A stretch of DNA of 64,000 bases from Agelas oroides (Eukaryota > Porifera > Demospongiae > Agelasida > Agelasidae): the NCBI GenBank assembly GCA_949130485.1, contig OX422201.1, forward strand, positions 4,004,516 through 4,068,515. The letters are read 5' to 3'. The notes beneath the pieces were generated by a model. That model saw only the letters and a list, made by a program, of their open reading frames with translations, was not told the origin of the DNA and made no database searches. The translations under genes and the position numbers were made by a program. This document shows positions 23,410-34,021 of this stretch, piece after piece (the first letter of the stretch is position 1; every line of letters starts with the position of its first letter).

Positions 23410-23690
23410 GGCAGCTGCTTTCATCTTCACACCAAGTCCCTCTTCACAGAGTATGATGGCTCTCTCATTCAGTGTCTTTCTGCATTCATCAAGCTTTGTC
23501 CTTGATAATGCTGAATTTCACTCCTGCTTGCCATAGGTGCCTATCCAACACTGATATCATCCTGTGTAGGCTGTTCAGCTTATACTCGCTGCTGTTGAAC
23601 TTGCGAACTTTGGGAATCTCTTCCAGTTTGCGGGGCAGTTCTGGTCATCTTCTCCACACTTCGAACCAATTTACACACATATATTGGTAG
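23410..23690 (-). pseudogene. Crypton/DUF3504-like tyrosine recombinase N-terminal relic
   Basis: Reading minus from about 23680: NWFEVWRR, stop, then PRKLEEIPKVRKFNSSEYKL, NSLHRMISVLDRHLWQAG, KFSIIKD; after a frameshift DECRKTLNERA, then EEGLGVKMKAAALTLEEEE. This order (core-binding helices, IIKD, then a (K/R)xxLxxxG(L/I)G basic block and EEE) matches the N-terminal region of Crypton/KIAA1958-type recombinases. At least two stops and one frameshift make it a relic. The overlapping 121-codon frame at 23580-23945 is then a shadow. Confidence 0.5.
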
Positions 23691-25104
23691 ATTTGGATTC
23701 GCATTGAATTCAAGTTTTTGCATTGAATTTCTGCAGATTGCCAGAATTAACCATTTGGGGCACAGCTTGTTTGAGTGCAGCGTTTTGCTCTCAATTTCCA
23801 CAACAAATGTTTCTGCACCTCCCATAAGCTTCCATAAGTTCTGTGAATTCACTTCCAGTTGGCTCTCTCCAGAATTGAAGAAAACTATGACTAAAAGGTC
23901 ATCCTCACATGCTCCGGTCATGTTGTTCGCTCGTAACTGTCTCACTTTTCAAAAATCATATGTAAACAACTATGTACATAGTGCTTTGTATTGGAGTTTT
24001 TTTTATACTTTTCTGTCAAAAAAGTATAACTAATCTCATTGGTCAATAAGTGTAATTGCCGAGCGCCTTAGCGCGAGGCTACTAATCGTGCAGCGTAGTC
24101 AGCTCGCGTTTGTATGTATGTATATATATATGTATATATATATGTATATCCGTCACATTTTGATTACGTGGGCGCGGTTTCTGTGGTCTCGTCCCCAGAC
24201 TACAAGCCACGTGGTACTGGTCCGACCAGGAGGCGATCGAAAGATTGTGCGCGTGCGAGAGCCGAAATGAAGCAGGGACCACATGGTACTGGTGGGAGCA
24301 GGAGGCGATCGACGTGTGAAAAAGATTGTCCGAGAGCCGAAATGGAGCAGAAGCAGTCAAAGCGTGATCGTGCTAGAGAGCGAAGACGGAAACAAAGGGA
24401 CACTGCATCAGAAGAGAGTAAGGCAAAGGAGAAAGAGTCTGACAGATACTCGCATGACACTACGCTCACTTCCTGAAACTCTTCAGACGACCGCTTTGCC
24501 ATCTTCATCGCTCTATCTCGTCTCCAGCACCTAGCACCTACACGCTACACGTGGTTACAACGGATATCTACTTGGATATTCTTCTGCGCGAGGCATACTC
24601 TGTGCATGCGTATTCCTAGTAACAATACACTTTTGATATACCGGTAGGTACTTTATATAGTAACTGTACTAACTATAGTATTTATATATGGTAAAAATCT
24701 ACCTACAATAAAATACATGCTGAAACAACAACTCGAACATAACAAGTGTATGGAAACTCTTCACTAGGTGAGTGGGTGGGTATATACCACAGACACTGAT
24801 TAATAAGTGCACGCGCTTGTCAGTTTAAGTCAAAATGTCGGCAAAAAGTTTTCTCAATTTCTGTTAGTACAGAGTACCTTTTCATTTATGCAGGAACCAA
24901 CTCAGAAAACGACTACTGGTGTTCTTCTACAAATAGCACTGTGAAGACATTTCAAGTCAGTATGTTATTCTGTTGTGAACTTTAATCAATGAACTGGTCA
25001 GAATTTGGCTGCTCCAGTGTATAACTTGTGTTTGTGTGTTTAGTAGTCCATACAGACATTTGACTGCAGCAAGCTATAATATTATTACTGAGAAACGGTC
25101 CAAG
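23691..25104. other. Intergenic stretch with tandem duplication
   Basis: 24118-24150 is an AT/TG microsatellite. At 24208-24350 two copies of an about 70-bp unit share TGGTACTGGT, AGGAGGCGATCGA and GAGAGCCGAAATG. A single end of the TCTCGTCCCCAGAC family lies at 24186. No gene is supported. Confidence 0.6.
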
Positions 25105-25106
25105 TA

Positions 25107-26238
25107 GAGTAAGTTAGCAATCATCGGACGACAGGTATATTCGGACACTCAAACGCGGAGGGAAAACTGCGTAAACATTCGGCGATACCACAAGACTGTA
25201 GCTGAGATACGTGGTACCTGGTGTACCGAAAATGACGCCCGCGCATTGTTTCCTGTTGGCGCTAGAAGCGATAAAATGGCCGTCCGAAAAACATCAATAT
25301 TCGGAAAAGTGTATGTATTTTCAGACACTGTTGTTTGTGCCTTCTCTGAAGCTGCTTTTGGAGAGATTTTAGCATCGATACGATGCCCCAAGACCTCCCC
25401 AATTCGCAATATATTTTGGTAGCGGTAGCTGCTTTGAACACTCAGGGGCGTAGCTGAACATGGACCAGTCCGATCGATCAATAATCGGACGGTGAAATTT
25501 GTCATTTCTTGCTGTGTTGTCTCCAAACATGTTGAAGTCTCCACCATATTAGCATCAGTAGAATATACAGGCTCTTGGCTACATGCTGGTATTTGTCCGG
25601 TGTTTGTGCGTTGAGTAGTTCTCGAGATATTGCACGATATCGTTTGAACTCACCTATTTATGCTGCACATAAATCAACCAGCGTACTTTATGGAAAGAAA
25701 CATGAAATATATTTATATCTCGAGAACTACTCAACGCACAAACTCCGGACAAGTACCAGCATGTAGCCAAGAGCCTGTATATTCTACTGATGCTAATATT
25801 GTGGAGACTTCAACATGTTTGGAGACAACACAGCAAGAAATGACAAATTTCACCGTCCGATTATTGATCGATCGGACTGGTCCATGTTCAGCTACGCCCC
25901 TGAGTGTTCAAAGCAGCTACCGCTACCAAAATATATTGCGAATTGGGGAGGTCTTGGGGCATCGTATCGATGCTAAAATCTCTCCAAAAGCAGCTTCAGA
26001 GAAGGCACAAACAACAGTGTCTGAAAATACATACACTTTTCCGAATATTGATGTTTTTCGGACGGCCATTTTATCGCTTCTAGCGCCAACAGGAAACAAT
26101 GCGCGGGCGTCATTTTCGGTACACCAGGTACCACGTATCTCAGCTACAGTCTTGTGGTATCGCCGAATGTTTACGCAGTTTTCCCTCCGCGTTTGAGTGT
26201 CCGAATATACCTGTCGTCCGATGATTGCTAACTTACTC
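25107..26238. mobile_element. 1.13-kb fold-back element with about 520-bp inverted arms, flanked by TA
   Basis: The left arm (25107 to about 25633) and right arm (about 25718 to 26238) are nearly identical reverse complements, separated by about 85 bp. Outer ends are GAGTAAGTTAGCAATCATCG inverted, each flanked by TA (25105-25106, 26239-26240), the target preferred by Tc1/mariner-type transposases. Each arm carries the same outward 132-codon ORF (minus 25149-25547; plus within 25660-26196), which resembles no family I know. GTCCGA/TCGGAC motifs recur in the arms. High arm identity suggests recent formation or gene conversion. Confidence 0.8.
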
Positions 26239-26594
26239 TAACTGGCTTTAGTTCGACCACCCCTAAAAATTAACCCCAGTCTACTCTCAAGCCCTCAGTA
26301 GTAGATATATGACGTTAGTCAGGTTAAAAGAAAATAGAATCATCTCTATGTACACATAAGCTACTAGGCATAGGATGTGGGGTATATTGACCACAGCTCA
26401 TGCATTTGGGGTTTCATCAGAAAGAAACAGAACACTACAGAGCAGCACTTTCGCAGTATTACGCATCAGTATGGAAATATAAAGGGGGATTGAAAGCCTA
26501 GGAAATTCAATCACATTCTACAAAATCATTCCTTACATCACAATAAATAAATTTGTATCTTTATTTTATTATAAATGTGTCCCCCCAGGGGGGA

Positions 26595-26779
26595 ATAGGC
26601 CACTCCCAGTGGTACTGCAATACTGGGGCAACCCGTGGGACAGGCGAAGCAAGCTTCACTCCTAGTCCCCCTTGACAAAAATTGGAGTAATGTCAGGGGT
26701 ACGTGACCCCATACGAGACATTACGCTCGTAAGAACAGTTTATTTCTACTTGATCTTAGCCAAGAGGCCGAGAAGCGAT
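26595..26779 (-). ncRNA. U2-like spliceosomal snRNA with altered branch-point recognition region
   Basis: Reading minus from 26779, the RNA starts ATCGCTTCTCGGCC and continues TTGGCTAAGATCAAG, matching the U2 5' end that pairs with U6. Canonical GUGUAGUAUCUGUUCUU is replaced by GUAGAAAUAAACUGUUCUU. Stem IIa is ACGAG/CUCGU, a compensatory change relative to the usual AUCAG/CUGAU, with the loop UAAU kept. GUAAUGUC still pairs perfectly with downstream GACAUUAC (stem IIc). Stem IIb is GGGGU/ACCCC. The Sm site is AAUUUUUG, then the conserved loop GCUUGC, then GUAUUGCAGUACC of stem-loop IV. Length is about 185 nt, close to the usual U2. The exact 3' end is uncertain. It is either a divergent functional U2 variant or a decayed copy; compensatory pairs and a TATA box favour function. 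Confidence 0.85.
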
Positions 26780-26803
26780 GGTTCAGCTCTCTCAGGCTGC
26801 TGC

Positions 26804-26810
26804 TTTTATA
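26804..26810 (-). promoter_or_regulatory. TATA box of the U2-like gene
   Basis: TATAAAA on the minus strand spans -31 to -25 relative to the U2-like start at 26779, the expected spacing. I see no confident proximal sequence element further upstream because the sponge consensus is unknown to me. Confidence 0.6.
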
Positions 26811-27645
26811 CTGAGAAGTAGAACGAACCAAGTATGGGTTTTTGTTTGTAGAATTTTGACTTGTACAACTTGAAATAGCTGCTACATGTACATAATTACA
26901 CAAGAATGAGCTTGCATGTGATTTCTATTTAATAAAGCAGTACAAGTGGCTACTGGACACTCAGACACTTAGTGTAATCACCATAGGCAACAGTAGGCAC
27001 TCAGTGGATATGCTTCACTTTCTCAGCACTTGATCATCAGAATTTCTGTAAACTGTTAACTATCCAAAATTAACACCCCAAGCATGCCAATACAGGCAAG
27101 AGACTCTGATGGCCCTCACGCAGTGTATAATGTATTTACTGGGGATATCCCACAGAAGCATAGCATGGATAGCTAAGGGGCACCAAGTTTTCAGGAACTC
27201 TGAAATGTTTGAATAATTGATCATCATGTTATAGTCAAATGTCCCGGCTACATAGCCTTGTTCCAATGCTCTCTCCGCTAAGAAGGAGGAGAGCCTGGCA
27301 ACAGGACTATCGGCTACACTCAGCAATTGTTGTTGTAACTCTGCCCACTTGTTTATAGCACTTGTAACTAGTATATCCCTCGGACATTGCTTTTGTGGAT
27401 TCCTTGAAAATTGGTTCTTCTCTCCTGTCCATACGTACTTGCAACTGGCAATTGTTAGCTGTTACATTCGGATAACAATAACTATCACTGAACCAGATTC
27501 ATTTGCATAATTATTCTAATATATTAAGGAGCAACTAGGTAAATGAAAAATTTACTGATCGTTCAGCACTATCTAGACAGAATCCTTCAAACGTGCATGC
27601 CTGTGATATAGTCCTGGGTAGAGATTGAAGATTATTTTATTTTCT
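26811..27645. other. Intergenic stretch without supported gene
   Basis: A degraded TAGCCTTGTTCC end lies at 27255. The 88-codon minus ORF at 27060-27326 overlaps it and is not supported. Confidence 0.5.
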
Positions 27646-27649
27646 TTAT

Positions 27650-27860
27650 CAATTGCAATGCCACGCTCGATACGCTGCATCGCTGAACTTCCATTAAGGG
27701 TGGGCTCATACGCACTTCATAGACACATGAGTATCAGAGAACATCAATGTATGGAAGTTCAGCGGTGATGAAATCAATATATGTGACAGAATAATCTACA
27801 TAGGACTGCCACATATATACGTAGCTTAATTGGTTCTCCCACAGGTATATATACATAATT
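27650..27860. repeat. Dispersed direct repeat, first copy
   Basis: Nearly identical to 29498-29712. Shared blocks include TTTCTTTATCAATTGCAATG, CTGAACTTCCATTAAGGGTG and GGTTCTCCCA. Homology stops at ACATAATTGGG in both copies, where different elements begin. Confidence 0.85.
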
Positions 27861-28103
27861 GGGCACTTATATGAGTCTTGCTGATCACAATGGCACTCAA
27901 AGAGGAAGGCTGGGTGCTTAAATGAGCTTGTGGTGAAGTTATACGGCTTTTGCTTAAGTATTGCATATATTGCGCCGTCGGCGCCATCCCTACATAAGCA
28001 AAAGCCATATAACTTCACCACAAACACACTAAAAGCTCATTTAAGTGCCCAGCCTTCATCTTTGAGTGCCATTATGATCAGCAAGACTCATACACAAGTG
28101 CCC
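27861..28103. mobile_element. 243-bp inverted-repeat MITE, GGGCACTT ends
   Basis: Arms 27861-27955 and 27996-28103 are inverted copies (AGACTCAT/ATGAGTCT, GTGGTGAAGTTATA) around a GGCGCCGTCGGCGCC-like centre. No coding potential. No clear target duplication. Confidence 0.75.
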
Positions 28104-28870
28104 ATAAGCCACGCGGAAGACAGCTAAACGCAAAAGTGTGTGGTAGCAAAAGTGCCATTTTCTTATTCTTCTTTGTTCAGACCACTTTGTCAAACAACGA
28201 TAACTCAAAAATGGTTCAAGTACTCACCTTGAGTTTAGCACGAAACTGATGCTCATCACAGCACGAAGCTTCACAATCACTCAGCGTCTTCATAGCTTCA
28301 AATTTGCCGTGGTCAAAAAAGCTGTTCACAGTACTGCCCGGCTATCCGTTGCGTAGGACACTATTTTCTGATCTTGTATGCATGCGCAAATGCAATCTCG
28401 TTCCCAGACCAAAGACCACGGTCATTGGTCTGGGAGCGAGACTATTGCACACGCGAAATCGCGCATGTTGACCTGTAAGCACGGCAGGTACGGTCTCTTC
28501 CCGTGGTAGTGGGAAAGGCTCATGGACACCATGTAGGTAAGGCGCTGAGTTCAGTTGCTTATTCATAGCTACACTAAAAGATACTCATAGCTTTAGTAAA
28601 GCTGGGATGGTCAGTTTTTATGTTCTGTGGGCACAGTTTTTCTGTGCTGGTCAGTTGTCATGTGATCAGGAAATCTGCTTCACAAAGGGCTAACAATCTG
28701 GTATGGGGAGTGGTTGGCTCTACATCGGTTTCCAGCTTGCATATTACATACTACTAAACTGTCAAATTATGGTGTTTCAAGTTCTAGGGTTTTGTGGTTA
28801 CACTTGAAAGAAATATTCTTATGCTTAGGTCTAACTGTAACTGAGATTATGATCAAAAAAGGACAGAAAC
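28104..28870. other. Intergenic stretch with one short palindrome
   Basis: 28396-28442 is a hairpin of the TCTCGTTCCCAGACC family (arms ATCTCGTTCCCAGACCAA and TTGGTCTGGGAGCGAGA). No gene supported. Confidence 0.6.
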
Positions 28871-28876
28871 AAGAAA

Positions 28877-29492
28877 ATAAAAACAATTAAAAATGTAAAA
28901 AGATGTAGGGATGGCATGCCAAAAAGTATGCAAACAAGGTAGGGATGATGCATGAAAGCAAAGGTCAACATATTGGTAAAGCCCCATCCCTACATCTTTT
29001 TCACTACAGTTAGACAGCATGCATGCTTTAATGAGAGCTGAATCTGACCCATCCATGCAGTTATTAATGCTATGCATGAGTACTTGAGTTTTACACACTG
29101 ATTACTAGGACCAGTCTGCAGCCCATGTGGGAGAAGGAAAGTGGCCTGGGGATGAGGTTAAAACCATGCCATGTACTTTACGACACTATCATAGCTACCT
29201 ACAAGGCAAACCGTACTGGATCATAATCATACTAGCCTCGTTCCCAGGCCATGTGGGAGGAGGAAGTGGCCTGAGAACAAGGCTACAGCCATAAACTGCC
29301 AGCAAAAGGTTGTGAACTTGTGGTACGTTTTAGGAAGACCCCTATGCACTGTCTGACTGTAGTGTGAAAAAGATGTAGGGATGGGGCTTTACCAATATGT
29401 TGACCTTTGCTTTCATGCATCATCCCTACCTTGTTTGCATACTTTTTGGCATGCCATCCCTACATCTTTTTACATTTTTAATGCTTTTATTT
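28877..29492. repeat. Inverted repeat pair, arms about 127 bp
   Basis: 28877-29003 and 29366-29492 are inverted copies containing AAAAAGATGTAGGGATGG at both ends of each arm, so each arm also has its own short terminal inverted repeats and may be a small element in two orientations. Between them lie short hairpins of the CCTCGTTCCCAGGCC family at 29236-29288. Confidence 0.8.
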
Positions 29493-29497
29493 TCTTT

Positions 29498-29712
29498 ATC
29501 AATTGCAATGCCATGCTCGATATGCTGCATTGCTGAACTTCCATTAAGGGTGGGCTCATACGCACTTCATAGACACATGAGTATCAGAGAACATCAATGT
29601 ATGGAAGTTCAGCGGTGATGAAATCAAATATGTGACAGAATAATCTACATAGGACTGCCACATATATATGTAGCTTAATTGGTTCTCCCATAGGTATATA
29701 TACATAATTGGG
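29498..29712. repeat. Dispersed direct repeat, second copy
   Basis: Second copy of 27650-27860, followed directly by GGGCGAGCGTAAGCGAGCCC, an end of the GGGGCGAGCC family. Confidence 0.85.
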
Positions 29713-32700
29713 CGAGCGTAAGCGAGCCCCACACTAGTGAGTTGAATCGAGATTTTCATTATTATCTGTCGTATGTCGTTCTGTATGTTTTTGATGCTGA
29801 AATTTAACGCGATAGCTGCGGGACGCATGCGGACCATAAGTAAGATTTTCGTACAACCAGGCAGCCAGCTAGCTCCAAGGTGACTTTGAAAGATGACGAT
29901 TATGAAAGAAAGCCAGGAAAAGCAGCTGGAGCGTGCACACTTATTGAACAAAGGATAGCCTAGAAGTTGTGTTTGCAGCGACATCCAGGATAGGTAGCTG
30001 GAGCATGAGTATTTACTGTATGTATGCAGTTGTGTAGAGAGGCTGAAAGCAGAAAGCGGCAGAGACCCTCCTTCGATCCATGGCTGATGGATGGTGAACC
30101 CCATCTTCTATTTCTAAGAAGCCTCAAGTAAGGACTATGCATGACAAGCCAGGCTGTATTTAGACTTAGCCTACAGTTAGTAGATGCTTAGGTTGCACTA
30201 AGGGCTGCATTGTATGGTACCACCCAATGACAAGCTAGTCTTTGCATACAACAGGCATGCAGAGATTCTTTATACAAAAGTTTAGCAACATGCAAGGCCC
30301 TCAGAGTCTGACCAACTTTTCAAAAAATCTGCTATAGAGACTAATTGATGCTCGGACACTTAAGAAATGTTTCGCACTTGTTGCGCGCACAGAGATCCTG
30401 CAGCCATAACAACTGTAGGATAGGTGGGCTAATGTTTGATAATCAACATACTTGGGATTTAGCAAACGAAATATTACATCTGTTCAAGCACCTATCCTTG
30501 GAAAAAATTCTACTAGCGGACAAGTCTGTAAATCATATCAACCCTAGCTAAATTTGGCAACTGTCGCAGCATGGTATAGGCTCGTAGGCAAGGCCAATGC
30601 AAGGACAAGAACTTTAGTCTTCCTTTTCAGAGGAGGCGGCAAAAAAGTTACGTGTAGTTTTACAATGTATTTTCGGACGTGATTTTCTATCCCCGCGTAC
30701 TACAATAGCTTCGGGTGTCGAAAACTATCCCAGCCCCAGCATGTCTTGTTGCTCTGATTATTTGGCACAGTTGCTACCGTGCTTAGACCTTTGAAGTCTG
30801 AGGTCCGAAAATATATCAGTCTGAGAATAAATTTTGCCTCTACATGAGATTTGCTGTATAACAGGGCAACAATTACAATGATGTTTTACTTGGGCCTATC
30901 ACCCTTGCCCTCGATCCTGTTTCCCACACTAGTCTTAGGGTACGTCACACATGCACCGGTGACTCTCAGTCAGCAGTCTTAAAAAATGACAGCGTCATTT
31001 ACAACATTTTCCATACGCACCTTTGCAGTGCAGCTTTGTCACAAATAGGAAGGCTTCTTCAGAAATTGGATGGCTTCTTCAGAATATTGGAAGCTTTTTC
31101 AGAAGTAGTGGAAGGCTTCCTTCAAAAAGCAGAAGGTCTCATTCATGCACAAACACCTTTCCATAAAAGATTTAAAGGTTTCTGGAGTTTCGTCTAAGAT
31201 TTCTGAAGCTCTGCTTATGCATTCCAGAGCTGTGTTTGCAGCACAGTAATGGTAGCCTCGTTCTAGCAAATAGTCTGAGGTAGGTAGTGTACCCCTGAGG
31301 GGAGGCCTTGGAATGAGGCTACAGTCATGGTGCATTAGTGGAAATGGTGCAGTGTCATTTTCTAAAGACACATACCATAAGAGGCAGTGCCACATAACCA
31401 GCATCTATGGTAGTTTCCATGTAAGGTCTGGACAGTACCCACCTGCTTGGAGTGGGAGTATGACTGTTAACAAAAGAGATGGACTGGGGAGTGCTCTGTA
31501 CAGAGGAGTGGGCAGATCCCTGCAAAATACAATTTCAAGGAATGCTTATCAGTTGGAAAGGAAACCAAGTAACTTTATTGCAAAAGTGTACATAGGTAGG
31601 TATTCCAGTCATTTCTAGGGCAAATAACAAAGATAAGAAAAGGTAAAAGTAAGGACTCAATATTAGATTCTGTCGCTGGCCTTCTTCCTGTTTACAAAAC
31701 AATGGGTGTTGGGAATTACTACTTGTAGGACTTGCTACAGGCTCTAGTCACAACATTCATTTCACCTACTCTCACTTGTCTACTAAAAACCAATTTGCAT
31801 CATTTTGGTGATTTCACCTATACTCAACAACCATTACACATTTGGTATTTGGAAAGCTTAGTAACACGTATGGATACTGAACTCTTTAGTAACCAATAAT
31901 TCAACAGATCACAAGGACTTAAAGTACAAACGTGAGTCATCCAGACAGATTGAATAATTGAAAAACTGAAGCAGAAGTCCAAATCAAACTTAATTCCAAC
32001 AACAAGCACCTTCTCAGTGTATCTGCACAAACAAATCTCTAACAAACACATTTATTGTGTATTTGTTGAGTACATTTGCCTGACCCTGTCCTGATTAAAT
32101 GCTCTCTAACAAACTGAAGGTTGTTATCATGATGTGTTGACTAGGAGAAATTCACTGGCAGTGAGATACATAGCTTGTGGGTAGGCTTGGCAAAAAATTA
32201 CCTTTTGCATCACAATATAAAACATACTGTGGGTGAAAGGTAGTATAGTGGAGGGGTGTGAAAGGTGGACTGGGGTGTGGAGGGAAGGGGGGAGCCAAAC
32301 GGGAGGGGTCATGCCACAGTACGGAATCCACCATCTGCAAGAGAGATCAAAATGAGCTGGTCAACCACCACTACTGCACACCCTACCCACTACTAATACT
32401 GTTTTTTTTTTTTGTCAAACTGGATGGTGTCATATATATTTACTGAAGCTATTCAGACATTGCACATAGTGCAGTATATATCCATTCATGCAAGCCTAAT
32501 AAAATTTTGACTTGCTTAGTTAACACATAGATAGTAGAGTAGAAGGATTTGGATTGGAAACACAATGATTTCATGTTCCATTTGTGTTACGCATTACATC
32601 ATTTTAGAATAGACGAGTGATGCTACCAAAATTGATGAAAACCACTTCTACGAGTTGTTCTTCGACCCAGGAGGTCTCACATGACTCAAATTAATAAAGC

Positions 32701-33491
32701 GAGCATAGTAGCAGTAAGTTCGATCTGCAGCCATATCTTTGCTGGATTTGTTTGAAAGCTACTACTGAAAGCCACTGTTCCACCCCCAACTTGACCCACT
32801 GCATATTGCTAATGCCACATTGCAACACAGTGAGCCCAGTACAAATTATACCTCTGATATGAAACCTTGGAACACTACTGTTACTGACTTGTAGTCCCAC
32901 AAACACTTGTACTGCATACCGTCTACAAAGCTGGATTTCTCCCGTCTTACACTCCAGTATTTTTTTGCCAATACCAACATTGCAATACAGCAGCTCCAGT
33001 ACAAATTATATTTCTGAAATAGAACTTTAAGAAGTTACTGTTACTGACTTGCAGTCCCACAAAGACTTGTTTGTTTTTGTTGTTGTTTTACATGTAAAAG
33101 GCTGGATTTCTCCCATCTTATGCTGGTTACAGTGACTTGTTTTTTGCATGACAAGTTGCATGATTCCATCACCTAGGCTCTGAAATATGTTGCTTGGTAT
33201 AATAGATATGTCCCACAAAGGTACCGCATACTTGTGATTTTCAAAGCGAAACACATAACACGGATAAGATCAAAGGGCATTCCGCATTCAGTATGGGCAT
33301 TAATTCTGGTTAAGGTAGATCGAGACATATAGTCGTGTGTCTAACTTGTCAGCCATAGCTACTGGTAGCTTTGACTTAATTTCAGAACAACAGAAGACCC
33401 TCTATTTCCATATTTATACAGTTAGGGCAAAAAAATTTACACACCCTAGAATGGCGAAGTTTAACTCAATTTTCTCATGTGTACAATTTAC
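29713..33491. other. Long stretch without supported gene; small repeats
   Basis: 30663-30845 is an inverted copy of a dispersed repeat also at 48258-48435. Near 31040-31110 GGAAGGCTTCTTCAGAA-like motifs repeat. 32840-32930 and 32985-33075 are diverged tandem copies (TACAAATTATA..., ACTGTTACTGACTT). ORFs here are short and unconnected. Confidence 0.5.
31253..31321. mobile_element. 69-bp palindromic element with 9-bp target duplication
   Basis: The left end TAGCCTCGTTC and right end GAATGAGGCTA are inverted, with further pairing CCCCTGAGGGG. It is flanked by CAGTAATGG (31244-31252) and CAGTCATGG (31322-31330), eight of nine identical. Confidence 0.7.
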
Positions 33492-34021
33492 ATGTAGTGG
33501 TTACATGGTAGTCCAAACAATGCCATCTCTGCTGTTGGATCACTGTATTCCGACATCACGAGGAATACTGCACACGACACACAGATATATATGCATACCA
33601 CAGAAGTGCCTAATAGTATACAGCACATGTGCGTGTAACACCAGGATCTACAGTAACAAGGCTACAGCAGATATGTGGTTGGTACAAGTGATTAGTGTGC
33701 ATATAAGTAAACAACACTGCAAGGCTTCACAGTAAAGTATATACCAGTTAGATACTTGATGTCTTGAAATGTGAGTGACGGGACATCGTATGTGCAAGTA
33801 CCAGGTCTCTCCTCCATAAATATACAGATATAAGGAGGCCTAGACTCTCTATCATCTAGAGAATAGCATGGGAAAGTGGGTATACAATGTTGCAGTACAT
33901 GCTCACCCTGTACTGCTAACACCAAGAAGTCTCTTTTGAGCGGGTGTAAGTTGAATCTTCCTGGTTGAGAGGTGAGTGCTGGTATACAGTGTAAGGTCAT
34001 ACAAGGCACATAGCAGGAGCA
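33492..34021 (-). CDS. Two phase-matched exons of an unrecognised protein
   Basis: Minus exon 33745-34021 follows the acceptor CTACTTGCAG and encodes a segment containing HCIPALTSQPGRFNLHPLKR, DFLVLAVQGEHVLQ and TYDVPSLTFQDIKYL. Its donor leaves phase 1, matching exon 33492-33567 after GTGTGCAG, which reads VFLVMSEYSDPTAEMALFGL and then PCNHY, with a GTAAAT donor. The combined frame is open for 116 codons, more than chance would give between two good splice sites. Cysteine-rich content might indicate an extracellular domain. Further exons were not firmly placed and I do not recognise the family. Confidence 0.42.

Noticed and set aside
23580-23945. 121-codon minus ORF
   Set aside because: The recombinase-like motifs are in another minus frame of the same stretch; this frame shows no family resemblance.
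25149-26196. Paired 132-codon ORFs as a real duplicated gene
   Set aside because: They are mirror images within the arms of a TA-flanked fold-back element, match no family and have no independent coding evidence.
29556-30104. 182-codon minus ORF
   Set aside because: It spans the dispersed repeat and the start of a different element; no domain is visible.
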